Shown here in pieces: positions 1 to 11,370 of a stretch of 64,000 nucleotides of DNA. Below the pieces are notes generated by a model. It saw only the letters and a list, made by a program, of their open reading frames with translations. It was not told the origin of the DNA and searched no databases. Source of the stretch: Acanthornis magna (lineage: Eukaryota > Chordata > Aves > Passeriformes > Acanthizidae); the NCBI GenBank assembly GCA_036785705.1, contig JAWUZG010000015.1:4107001-4171000 (forward strand), read 5' to 3'. Positions within the stretch are counted from its first letter, which is position 1, and the number at the start of each line of letters is the position of its first letter. Both the position numbers and the translations under genes were made by a program.

Positions 1-3000
1 AATTATCCCAACAAAACTTGCATAACCAGTTATGTTTCTGCACCAGAGAAATACCTTCACTGAGACTACTGGAAGTCATTTGAGTGCATTTGAGTTATTT
101 ATATCCAGTGAGGATTTCCCCAGGAAAGAGAACATGAAAGATGATCTTGTCCCAAAATGCCTGGAAAATGAGAAATGAGCACTTTCTTGAGAAAACAAAG
201 GATTTGCCATCTTTACAAGCAATTGGGGTCCCTTCATGATGTATTCAACAGAACATTTCTGGTCAGATACTTTATAATGCATTTGGCTACTATCATAATG
301 TAAGTGGCAGAAGACAAAAACAGATTGATAAATGTATTAGCCTTGAATATTAGAAAGTAAAACCCATCCCTGTTTGCAAATTTCAAGAACAAATTTAGCC
401 AGACTTGTGGATATTTCCAAGGACACAGCATAATGCAACACCAAGAAAAAATTTAAGAACTCAGTCTTCAATCTCTGCTTGTGAAAGGACAAAGAACCTT
501 ACTTGTTTTTTTCCTGATTTCAGTGATTCATTGGACTTCTGCGTTGTCCCTCGGAGTACAAATCCTGTATGTTTTAGTGGGAGAGTAAGCAATTTTCAAG
601 GGCACTTTTCCACCCTAAGTGAGAAGGAAAGCATGTGATTACTCACAGATATATATCATGTTACCAAAGTGTCTGCCATTGCCATAAGGTATTGACTACC
701 CCATGATTTTCACCTGTGCCTTTTGGGTTAGTGAGCCTGTGCAAGCAGCTCACCATCACACAGCAGCAGTCTTTCAAACAAACAAACAAGAAAAAGAAAA
801 AAGGAAAAGAAAGAAAAAGGCATTTTGCCTGAGAGGAAAATAACAAACCAAGAGCAGGCAACAGTCAGACAGTTTCAGTTTTTTCTTGAGTAAAGTGCTG
901 TAGGTACAGATTAACTTTGTTTGTTCAATACTTACTCTATTTTCTTTTAACCTGCTCTGAAACGAGGACTGGAAGCACTTTGCTAAATGGATTGAAATTA
1001 TCCTGGCTTCACAGCATGCCTTGTAAGTGCCCTGGTACTGTCTGTGGCCCTGCTGTTTGGAGACTGCCTGGAGTGATGCCCTTTCAGGGGTTTCCATAGA
1101 TCCCCTTCCCCTGCTATGGCAACAGCACTCTGGGCTCTGCTCCTCCTCAGCCCCAGAGCTCTGTTTGCCCAGCAAGGTGCTGCTCCTTGGGAATCAGACC
1201 TTCCAGAGGGTCTGAAAGCTCTGCCCAGGAGCAGAGCCCCCTCAGAGCTTGTGGGACCCCAAAACAGCCACCACCTGCTGCCAGATGTACGAGGCACCTG
1301 AGCTTTGGCATCTCGTTCCTGAGGCTAGGCGTGTCCTGGGAGTGGGGAACAGGCCACTGTGAGTCTCTTTCTGGGGCTCTGACCATCTGTGCCACTTCTC
1401 TCTACACATCAGGGTCTTCAGGTAGGCGTTCCCTTGTCCTAAAAAAGGCAGCAGAAGCTGGGAAACGCTGCAGCCTCTCCATGGCACAAACTCTACAGTT
1501 TTCAGAGAGGCAGAAGGGCTCAATGACATCATGTAAATGAGATGCACCTCTGCTTATTGCCTCAACTCTTTGATTTTAGGATCTGGTAAAAAGAACTCTG
1601 AACTCCATCCATAGACATTTTGTCCACAGTCCCATGTTTCCAACAATTTTTCAGACTTTCTGCTCTGCCTAAAACTTTTAATTATGGACTAATTGCACAT
1701 CTCCTGTGGGCTATTACCTCCTCCATCCCCATAGCCTGGCAGTTAATCTTGTGACAACCTTTTTATGTGAATGGTTTGTCAGGCATTATTGATATTTTCT
1801 TAAACTTTGGAGACTGATAGATATCTAAGGGACAATCTACACACTAGTAAAATACTCATCTTCCCAAATGAATGGAGAAAGTTCCCTCCCGTTCCAGTGG
1901 GCCATGGACAGGTGGTGGGAGACCTCATTGCTGTTGCATCAGTGCCTTGTCCTCCTATTAATTTCTGCAGAGTTTAGGGCCCAGAGATGGAATGACTTCT
2001 GCATTCACTGAATTCTCAGTCAATGTGCGTATTTGTTGATTTAGTGTTTCTCTTTACCATGATGTGGAGGGAAGTTGCCTGAGGCAAATAGAGTACTTAG
2101 AGGTGCAGTGTTCCAGGAATCCCCTGGCTGGGAAGTCGGGCGCAGACCCGTGGCAGACCCTCCCTACCAAACATCTCTCATTTCTTCTCCCCTCCCTGCC
2201 TCGAGCTTGATGTGAGCTGCCCCTGTTTATGGTATCAGAATCACTGAAGAAGATAAATATCGGAAAGAGGAGCTGAGAGAGATGCAAAGGTAGCGTTTGG
2301 CCAGTCCTCAGAGAGCCTACACCTTCCCTCCGACCTTCACACGGTATTGATGGTTTCATAATGGACATGCAGGAATATGGGATCAAAGAGAATATCTGAG
2401 TGTTATTGGTTCTAACTACCCAAGCTTAGCCATGCTTTTATCTTTAAAAGCCTTGGAGAAACAGCTTCTGGTTTGTTTTCCATTTCATCTGATGCAGCTT
2501 GCCTTAGTAACCAATTAACATTTTGTGATTACATGTAGTAATTCCACATGCTCAGGCTGTGCACTTGGTGTTTCTGAATGCTCTATATCAGGCTGAGGTG
2601 AAGAAATCTTAATGGTGTTGAGTCCAGTAAAAGTTGCTTTTTTTTGTTTTTAATTTGGTTTGTTTTAATTACTTCATTGAAAATAAATTAGGACCTTTAT
2701 TCTGTAGAGGAGATCTTCTAATAAAGGGGACACTGAGGGGTACAGTTCTTTTCAGAACAGAAGTTATGATGCTTTTATAGTCATGGATGGAAGAAAAAGG
2801 GGAAGAGGAAAGCAGTTACAGCTTTTTTACTAATCTATATCATATAAGACTCCATTTTGTGTGCCTATAGCAACACAATTTGAGGACATGCTTTATTTTA
2901 CTGTCATTTCTCAGTGTTATAGATACTGATCATTAAACTCCCAGAAACAATTACAGTTTGTGAACCACTTACAAAGTAGTTGTTGAAATGTGCAAGCGAT

Positions 3001-3104
3001 AAATCAGCAAAAACCTGCACCAAAACCAGAGCTTATTTCTGCTCTGTTACTTAATTCCTTTTCCCTGTTTTCTCCAAAGAAAATGTTGGTTGTGACAGAC
3101 ACCG
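1..3104. other. Non-coding unique sequence
   Basis: I see no gene here. The open frames are short, lie on both strands and encode nothing recognisable. A purine-rich A/G tract runs from about 776 to 828. A short word near 1916-1931 resembles an internal CR1 block, but its flanks do not, so I do not call an element. Composition is mixed, with AT-rich unique DNA in the last kilobase. Confidence 0.7.
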
Positions 3105-3600
3105 TGGACACGCCAGGAGAAAGGAGCAGGTCCCCAAATCCCCGGCTGCAAAGTTGACATGCAAAAAGCGTCTCCCTCCCCTGCGGTTCGGCGGAGCTGA
3201 TTTGTAGCTGTCAGCCAGCCCGCAGGACGCCTTGTACCCCCAGAGCTGGAGCCTGTTTGCTTTTCCAGTGGCTGCCTGCCCTGCAGCACCCCTGGCCGTG
3301 TGTCCCGGCGGGATGAGCTCCCCCAGCCCCGCCAGGAGCAGCGCTCCGAGCCCGGGGCTGCCTCCGCATCCCTGCGCTGGGAGCGGCGGTCCTCGGAGAG
3401 AGGCAGCGGATCCAGAGCGGGAGGGGAGCAGGGATGCAGGATGGATGCAGAATGGATGCAGAATGGATGCAGAACGGGGCACAACTGCTGGCCCAGAGCG
3501 GGAGGGGAACAGGGATGCAGAATGGATGCAGGATGGATGCAGAATGGATGCAGAATAGGGTACAACTGCTGGCCCCTACCGGGAGGGATCAAGGGCAAGC
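3105..3600. promoter_or_regulatory. CpG-rich block (island-like)
   Basis: This stretch is sharply richer in G+C and CpG than its surroundings: by hand I count about 19 CpG between 3180 and 3425, against very few per kilobase nearby. Its second half is a nested minisatellite. Such blocks in birds can be promoters, unmethylated islands or simply GC-biased tandem repeats. Overlapping open frames on both strands (up to 183 codons, minus strand 3047-3598) are explained by the lack of AT-rich stops and by a repeat period divisible by three. No TATA box, known first exon or domain is recognisable. The promoter role is inferred from composition only. Confidence 0.4.
3414..3575 (+). repeat. Nested minisatellite, 2 x 81 bp with inner 11-mers
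   Basis: Two head-to-tail 81-bp units (3414-3494 and 3495-3575) begin AGAGCGGGAGGGG and end CAACTGCTGGCCC, with only a few differences. Each contains four tandem 11-bp units of the type GGATGCAGAAT (variants GGATGCAGGAT and GGATGCAGAAC). A partial third flank (CCGGGAGGGATCA) follows. Because 81 is a multiple of three, frames stay open through both units and give low-complexity predicted peptides. I read those as by-products, not a protein. Confidence 0.9.
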
Positions 3601-6600
3601 TGCTGCTTTGAGTGGGGAAGAATAGAGCAAAGTGGCTTTAAAAGTGGCTGTGAAGGGGCCGATGTTTACTGGGAAAAGGGGTGATGCTGGTTGCAGGCAG
3701 TGGCACCTTTGCAGGCTCCACAAAGCAGCTCTTTCCATCTTTTGCTCCCTGTTCTTTGGGATGCAGAATAGCTCTGTGTATGGTGTCTTTTTTTTACTTT
3801 CTTTCCCAACAATTTTTTTTAATTTCCACATTTAAACCCATTTGGTTCCGCTTGTGACACTCTCCCTGCCTGAAGGGGCAGCTCTGAAGGACCAAAAACC
3901 TGCACTTGAGTTCCCAACTGAGGAGACAGCTGGCTCCCTCCAAACTGAGCCGGGGTGTAAACTTTCACAGCAGCGAGGTAAACAGCTGAAGGGTTTGGGG
4001 AGCTGTCTTGGAGCATGAACCTGACCCCTGAGCTAACACAGCAGCAGAGAAGTCCCCAGGGATCCTTGTAGGACCAGATGTCAGGCCGTGGAAATCAGTT
4101 TTATACTGATTTTCAAACATCTGCAGCATGTCTGGTTAATTGCTAGTGGATCAATTCTATGCTTTTCAGGCTACCTGTTGTTGCAGTGTCTTTATTGGCC
4201 TGTTTCAGTATGGAATGAATACAAAAAATACACATTCCTCTGCATGGACAACCTGCCTACAGGTATAAAGGTTACTTCAGTTGAAGCCCTGGCTAGAAAT
4301 GAATAATTGAACCATCCATAGCTATATCCATGTTTAAACACTCTTACCACTGCCTTCTGCCAGCAGTCAGCTATTAAAAATAGAAACAACGTATAGTAGC
4401 TTGAGCCAGCTTTATGTTTACTTGTGTGTGGTTAAGAAGAGATATTTATTGAACGGTTTCTGATGGTCAACAACCACTGTAAATAAATATCAAGGTCTGT
4501 CTCATTCATGAACCATCATTAAAAATCATTGCTTGACTTGGCATGAGTGGTGAATGAAAGATATTTACTCTCCTGGACCCTGTGGTCTGACACAGAGCGC
4601 TGGCCCTCTCAGGGGCTGTCACTGCAGGAGCTCACCTGTGACAGATCTGTGCAGAGAGTGTTACCTGTGCAGGTGGGATGGAGCACAGGGAGCTCTCCAC
4701 ACTAAAATGGGATGTCTGCCAATGCCATTGACACCCAAGCCAAAGCCTGCTGAAAAATCTGCTGCTGGGCAGAACACGGACAATTTACTAGCAGTGCTTT
4801 TACAGAAAGGGCTTTAGCGAAAGTATTTTTAGTCAGTATTTACAGAAAACCTGGGAAAGAGCAGGACTGTCTGTTCAGCATGCATGGATCTCACAGTTCC
4901 AGGTGTCTGAGTGCTGGTGGCTCTTATCTGCTGCTGTTTAGAGGGTAATAATAGAGATATTCCCAAGATAAAACCTGGAAAGCCACTGGATAGATGGGAT
5001 AAGAGCTTCTCAGAGGATAAGAGGAATTGTACAGATAAAGCAGTATGTCATTTCTCTCAAGCACCTCCCCTCGTGTTCTCCAGGATCAAGGAGCTGAGGT
5101 GAGATCTATATTTTACTTTGCTTCCAGCTCACTGTGCTCCTTGACCAAATCATTTAACTCTCTCATATTTCAGCCCAGCTATCTAAAGAAATGCAAACTT
5201 ACCAGAAATGGGCACAAGCTGCTGTGCACACTTAATTGAAGTGCTGGTGAGGAGCACAAGATATAATTCTACCCCTTATACACATCCAGCTTGAACCTAA
5301 CTGCAAACTTTTTTTTTTTTTTTTAATAGTGCACGGGAAACTTTGTTCCAGAAACCACTTCAGGATACTGTCAAGTACCTAATCTCCCCTTACTTTTTCT
5401 AGAACAGTGCATCATGGAAATTGCTAGTTTGTGAAATAAAGGATTGCAGAAATGAGTTACAAATGCCTGTGGATAGTAGAAAAAGTAATAGTACAAATAT
5501 CATTAGTATTTCTATATTTACTACTAATGAAATCAAACAAATCAACAAGATGATAACTTCAAAGTCTGTATAGAAACAGAGAATTTTTCCTCTGAGAGAT
5601 GTTTTATTTCCTATGAGAAAGGTTCTGCATCTGCAGTTTATTCTGCATTTCTGCTCTCCTCTGAAATGCACAGCTCTGTCACCTAGCTGGAGTGGAGTCC
5701 CTGTGCCTCCTACAAAAAGACTGGGAGAGCATCCTTGTCATCTTCTTAGTTTATTTTACAACACCTGAAGCATGCAAGAAGGAATTTCTACATCTTAGCC
5801 AAAGGTCAGTTTCTCCAATAATACTTTTCCATGTCGCTGAATGAAGTGGAAGAGTTTTGAAGGCTTCTGAGATGTACAGCAGGAACCAACGTGGCACTAC
5901 AGAAGGTGCCTTGCTCCTTGCAATATTGATCGTGCAGCCTTTTAGAGGGAACATTTCCAATTTTTTTTTTCAAATAATTAAAGTATAATATTTTACAGCC
6001 TGATAAAATTTACAGGGACCCTTGGCAAGTAATTATAGTGCTTCTTTAAAAGAGACCCCATAAAAGATGCATGATTAGAAAGTTAAGGATCTGGATAGAA
6101 TTACAACGATGTGACAAATAATTTACAAGCGATAAACCATCCCAGGGAGAGGGGGAGGGTGATTAAAAGAAAAAGGGGGGAAAAGACATTAAACTAACCA
6201 GTGATGAAATATCACAATTAAAATAATAAATTTGCCCCCTGTGTTTAGTGTTAAGTTTTTGTAACTACAAGTTTCTGTGCTTTGGCTAGAGAAAAGATTC
6301 TCTCTGGCTAGAAATGCTCCAGCTTGATGTTGATGTGAAGCATTTCTTTTCATCAGAGGTTGTTCTGAATTTGGCGCAGTAGCTTTCATTTTATTACATA
6401 CTTAAGATAAATATTCTGTATAGACGTTCTGCAGTACTAATGATCGCTAAGATTGTGGAACAGTAGCTTGGAAGATTTTTATCTGCCTCCAGATGTTGGC
6501 CAAACTCATTTTTTATAGAGCACATTTATTAGGTTTCAGCTGGGGGGAAAAAAAGTGATGGATTCCAGCTTAAAGCACTCCGAGATTTGGGGAAAATACA

Positions 6601-7539
6601 AGTTTGGATCTGGATTGGAATTTTGATGGCAGGACCCATATTTGCAGATGAAGGGCAGCTGTGGCAGAATGAATAAGGGGAAAAATTCTTTCTCAGTTTT
6701 TCCCCATCTTCATTGCTCCCCCTTATACAAATATCAAGGTCAGGTAACAATCAGTACCAACAGCAGAGCGTGGCTGGTGACCATCAGCTGTCCCGTGGGG
6801 AGGGGACCCCAGCTCCCACCCACATGAGATGGAAAGCAGGGGTACAAAATGGGCTTCACTCGAAAGCCATGCAGAGCACGACACACAACAACCCCAGTGT
6901 GAAAGCCTTTTCACAACACAGGGCACTGCAAACGGCACCTCACACCAGGCTCAGGTGAGCAGCAGGGGATCCTCCTGCATCTTCCCACTCACCTTTCCCC
7001 TCACATGGACAACAGCATCAGTCATGATCCAGTCTGTAAAGAAAACTTCATTAATTTTCATCCCTGTATTGGCTCTGTCTCTTGGAGCAGCAGGACCTCC
7101 AAAGAAAACAGCAACCTGTGCTGGCACTCCCAGTTGATTTACAGAGCATGGAGACTGATTCTCCACCACATTATCAGTTGTATCCCTCATTGCTTTAAGA
7201 AAGGTGTATCTCCTTTGAGTCAGTCCTTATTTTTATATTATATATATGATTATTTTCCCCTTGGCAACTTCTATTAATATCTAAGAAGCTCGAGTGACTT
7301 TGTGAGAAAGGGATCTTTCTGCCCTATTAGCATACAGTATAATCTGCAGCCTTTTTAAAGACATAGAATTTTTTCATTGAAACCCTGTTATTGATAACTC
7401 CACAACAGATCGTGTGAAATGCTCCACGTCCTGGCTCTAGGGATTTTACTCTAGCCCTTTTATATCTAAAGAATCTTCACAGAGCAAAGACCTAAGTCAA
7501 GTCAGGCTGAACACTGAAGGTGTGGGAGCATGAATTTGA
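3601..7539. other. Non-coding unique sequence
   Basis: I find no supported gene. There is a T16 run at 5309-5324. The stretch 5980-6420 is AT-rich and CpG-poor, like some conserved non-coding DNA, but has no distinctive motif cluster. Open frames of 60-100 codons occur on both strands in overlapping frames without recognisable content. Confidence 0.65.
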
Positions 7540-7760
7540 CACCAGGTTGATTTTAGTGTGCTGCTGATTTATCCTGCAGTAATTGCAGAATCAAGCACAT
7601 TAATCAGATTGATTTGTGCACATCTGTTTTTCAAAAAAACAGATGTTGGATCAGAGGAAAAAGAAGTGCAATTTGCCTTAAACCAACTGGCATAAATCAG
7701 GAGTCAAATAATTGACGGTACCTGCAAGATATGCCCTTGGCAATGAGAGAATTATGATGC
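7540..7760. promoter_or_regulatory. AT-rich candidate regulatory element with hairpin
   Basis: This block holds several homeodomain-like TAAT and TAATC words (for example around 7600), a small inverted repeat CTGCA/TGCAG near 7575-7589, and the perfect hairpin listed separately. The motif density resembles vertebrate enhancers, but conservation cannot be judged from one sequence. It has no coding potential. Confidence 0.25.
7620..7646. repeat. Perfect 12-bp inverted repeat, 3-nt loop
   Basis: The left arm ACATCTGTTTTT (7620-7631) is exactly complementary to the right arm AAAAACAGATGT (7635-7646), with a CAA loop. Both arms contain the E-box CATCTG/CAGATG. It could fold as a cruciform or RNA hairpin, or act as two opposed bHLH half-elements. 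It is too short for a microRNA precursor. Confidence 0.85.
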
Positions 7761-8397
7761 CTGAGATCTCATGGTCCTTAAGAAGCCCATTTTGGGGCTC
7801 ACTTAACTTTATTAAATCATTCACGTGAGTTTACCCAACTTCTGTACTTATCGATGGAAGAAAGGGCTTTCAATGGTTTTGTGACACTCCTGGTGAGACT
7901 CAACCATCTCTTCTCGTATCTGATAATGGTAAAAGGAAAAAGAATGTTATAAAATATTTCCCTTCTGAATGTGTCTGATAATTCCTCTCTAAACTCCTTT
8001 ATTGGGGCAGACTCTAATTTATTCCCAAGTAACAGCGAATTAACAGGAATTGGAACAAGGTGCATATTTGCAAATAAAAGACAAAATTACTCTACCTCTC
8101 TAGAACTTGCAAAACGCTCTGGGCTTATCACCTCCTGAAGATGAACTGAAGAAACGATTTCAAGGCCTCAGTTGTCACTTGCAATATCAATCAGACCTTA
8201 CCTTCCCCATGGCCTGAGTGCAGTACAGTCAGTGAATAAAATCGGAAAGAGAGAAACTACAGGAGAAACTACTGGGAGATTTCCCAAAGAAACACCTCTC
8301 CTGCTTCTCTCATTCTAGCCCTAGGATCCAAACCTTGTAACCCTGCTGCCTCATTCTTGCGGTTTGCTGAGTGGAAAATGCACATGTGTTCAAACAG
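7761..8397. other. Non-coding unique sequence
   Basis: This is AT-rich to neutral sequence leading up to the CpG island. An open frame of 82 codons on the minus strand (7817-8065) has no recognisable content. No repeats or motif clusters stand out. Confidence 0.6.
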
Positions 8398-8820
8398 CTG
8401 TACCGTCAGAGGCTCGATCCGAAATGCAGTGCAACATCTGTAGGACAAGGCGGAGGTGTCAAGCGGAGTGTGTAAACCTCGAGCTAACGACACGGCGCTG
8501 TGCTGGCAGAGCCTTCTGCCGGAGCTGAGATTCCCCTCGCAGCGTGGAGGGTTCGACGCTTCCCAGGCGTTGGCAGGGACACCTTCTGTGGGATCGCTCG
8601 AGCTCTCCTGCCCGCGCATCGCCGGCGCTCGCGGCACGGCTTCTCGGCAGATTGCAGGATCTCGCCTTCTGGGGGATGCTTGTTCGCACTGTGTCTTCTG
8701 AGCAGCTTGAAAGTGGAATTTTGTTACTCTTCAGCCTTTTGCTTTTCCTCGAAGGATTCCTGGGAGGGTGAGCTCAGGAGTAGAACGCGCCCGAGGAGCT
8801 CTTGCTGCGCTCGCTGAGCC
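8398..8820. promoter_or_regulatory. CpG island, candidate promoter
   Basis: This is the most CpG-dense stretch in the window: by hand about 28 CpG between 8400 and 8690, near the number expected from base composition, whereas the surroundings are strongly CpG-depleted. A second small cluster lies at 8788-8815. Such islands normally mark promoters or germline-unmethylated regulatory DNA. Several open frames of 75-122 codons cross it in conflicting frames, as expected from low stop density, and none is recognisable. A plausible splice donor (GAGG|GTGAGC, GT at 8768-8769) lies just downstream on the plus strand, compatible with a first exon of an unrecognised or non-coding transcript. Transcription direction is not determined. 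Confidence 0.5.
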
Positions 8821-11214
8821 ATATTCATAACTCTTGCACTGGAAGAGGTACTGATGAAACTGGTGGCTGGGGCAAGGGAATTCCACCCTAAATTTTTTAA
8901 ATAAGGCACAACTGTCATGCTCTGAAGCCAAAACGCCTCTTGTCTGTCCAACAGGGAAATTGAAAGCAAGATGTTTTTTCAGTTGAAATAAACACGAACA
9001 CATTTTTTTTTTTTTTTTTTTTTTTTACTTCTTTATTCTCACTGCAAGAAATGAAATGGTACAATTGCAGTGCTAGAAATGCATCAGCTATGGTAGTAAC
9101 AAGGAGTGGCCAAACATAAGGGCAATATTTCATCCTTGTGATGATCCCAGCCCCACAGACAGGCTGTGAGCTTCCCCGTAGTCTGGGAACGTTCTGATCC
9201 AGGGTTTGGCTCCAGTCTTTGGGTGACTTAAAGCCATGTGCTAAGCTTGGATCCAGACTGGAGTCTTCCCAAAATCTGAGGAAGTTCAGACCCAGGATTT
9301 TGGCTTCAGCCCATGGCTAATTCAAACCAAACTCATCTAGATGCTAAGTGGGAATGAGTCAGAAGGCCCCAGCAGCTGATGAGGTGTCCACACTGTGTAA
9401 TCACCACACACAGTTTGGCAGCCAGCAAGGGCCCTGACTCAGGAGTGGAGATCACAGCGGCACCTGTGACTGGCAGAGCTTTGGTGGCCTCCAGGAACCC
9501 TCTGTGTGCCCAGCACCCCCACCACGAGCAGTGCATCTTGGAGGAGGTGATGGTTTTCCCTTCTGCAACACCTGGGCTTCATCCAGGTTTTGACCAACAA
9601 GCTTTAAAGTGTTTAAGTGAGGCCTCTTCATGAAATATGACCACCTCCATTATTACACTGCAGGAACACTTTCCTCCTGCACAGTGAGAAGTTACTGTGT
9701 GTTCCCATCTTTTTACTGGCTCTACTTTCTTGCTGCTGGGAATCTCCTGTCTGAACCTGTCATCACTTGGGAAACATCTTTGTTCCAGAACACTGGGGAG
9801 ACCTAATTAACTGAGCAAGGCTCCCCTGCACGGCGGTGGGGAGGTTCATTGTGCTGTTTGCCAGGTCAGATGTGAGCAAAGTCCCTGCTGTGCCCTGTGG
9901 CACCCACTCACTGCATCCCTGCTTTCTGGGGACTCCTGCAGACCTGCAATGGGACTGGGTCTCTTCATATGAGAGAGGCTGTACCTCAAATCAGGAGCAA
10001 ATGCGTTAAGGATTGCTCCCATACATCCTCATTTGGATTTTGGAATGAACCTTTTCTGAGCACCACCCTGCACACGCAGCTCCTTGTCCCGGTCTCCACA
10101 CATTCAGAAGCAGCAATAGCCAACTTCGCTGTTCTCATGCTGCACCCAGTAAAGAGTTTCCTCCTGCTTTCATTATTAACAATATTTATTATCAGCACTG
10201 TAGTAATACAATCAATCCCTTGCTTTGTTAAGTGCTTTGCAAACATGCAGGAAGATAATTTTACAAACTGTTCATGTTCACACCTCTGTCCAGAGCCTGG
10301 GGTGGTGACAAAGTTTACTTGAGCTGCTTTTTCCCAGTAGCAAAGAGGGCTCAGGGAGGGAGAAGACAACTTCTCCTCTAACTTCTCCTGTCCCTGGTAT
10401 CTCTATTCAAATAAAGCAGGAGGATAAAAGCAGTGTTGTGAGAAGAAAGCATATACTGGATAGAAAAGCTTAAAGAGAACAGGACTTCTCCATTTTATGC
10501 CCTCGCAGTATTTCAACTTTTCTAGAGAAAGAAAAAATCTGTTTCATCCAAAACTCTGTTGCTCCCTTCACGCACCCCTAACACAGGACTCAGATGCCCA
10601 TCATAGAGTTTTAGGGGAGCCAGAGTGTTCTGGGCTGGCAAAGAAGCACCACGAGGTCAGTGCTGGGCTCTGCTTGTGCTCAGTACCTCATCCTGGAGGG
10701 CAGGGGTGGGTGTCTTTAGGGTATTCAACAAAAAGGAGCAAAGTTCCCTCACGCAACTCCAACCATGCCATGCACTGCTCTCCAAGAGTGAAGCACTCCT
10801 GGGGGAAAAAACCCACCCTGGAAGGCACTGAAATGGGCAAATGATAGGAATTTCCTAGCATGGGTAGATAGAAGATTCCATATCAGAGTTTATCCAGTGT
10901 TTTTCCTCTGAGAGGAAAGAGTTAAGAAAAAATAACCAGGCATGGAGTGGTGTTTCTTATGGAATCACGTGTTGTGAGAATAATGCAAGCAAAACTCCTT
11001 TCACAACGATGCTGAGGTCACTCGACCACAAGCCTGCAGCTCTATTATGTGTGAGAGAGATAATGGGGCAGAACTGTGGGCAAAAGTTCTCATTCGTGGG
11101 AATCCTGTCAAACCTCCACGGGCCTCGGAGACACCTGGAAGAAGATAAGCATGATAATTATTTTCTAAAATAAGAGGCACTTTTGTTCTTTCCCTCCACC
11201 CACCCCCACGCCAC
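8821..11214. other. Non-coding unique sequence
   Basis: No supported gene is visible. The T24 run at 9003-9026 is listed separately. The unrecognised open frames at 9897-10322 (plus) and 9986-10369 (minus) cover each other on opposite strands, which argues against both. The region is otherwise unremarkable. Confidence 0.65.
9003..9026 (-). repeat. T24 tract, possible minus-strand poly(A) tail
   Basis: An uninterrupted run of 24 T is followed closely by TTTATT (9032-9037). Read on the minus strand this is AATAAA, five bases, then A24, resembling the 3' end of a retroposed copy. The five-base spacing is shorter than usual for mRNA. I recognise no parent sequence and see no clear target-site duplication, so a simple homopolymer is as likely. 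Confidence 0.6.
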
Positions 11215-11370
11215 AGCAAGTCAGCAGCCTGTTGTGGTTTTGCTCCACGTGATTCCTTGAAGAGAGACAAAGAAATGCAACATCCTATCGGAGTGAATCA
11301 CACAACTTGGAAATGACCCGATTCACACGTTTTTTCCATTCCCTGCTGCTGATGTGAGCCCTAAAACAAA
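11215..11370 (+). repeat. Diverged repeat, copy A (pair with 23158-23335)
   Basis: This segment shares collinear blocks with 23158-23335. The first is TGTGGTTTT, four variable bases, CACGTGAT (11246-11253), one base, CCTTGAAGAG. The second is a TGAATCACACAACTT-like block (from 11294) reaching GACC. The third is a TGAGCC word (about 11355). The first block matches closely; the rest is weak with unequal spacing. It could be an ancient dispersed repeat or a duplicated regulatory element. I cannot name the family. Confidence 0.5.

Noticed and set aside
1916..1931. Word GGGAGACCTCATTGCT resembling an internal CR1 block
   Set aside because: Only about 16 bases match what I know of CR1; the flanks do not continue the consensus, so chance is likelier.
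3047..3598. 183-codon minus-strand frame and several plus-strand frames
   Set aside because: Their length comes from GC-rich DNA and an 81-bp repeat divisible by three; the peptides are repetitive and differ by frame.
8549..8570. GGTTCGACGCTTCCC resembling a tRNA T-arm
   Set aside because: No matching A box, acceptor stem or anticodon arm upstream.
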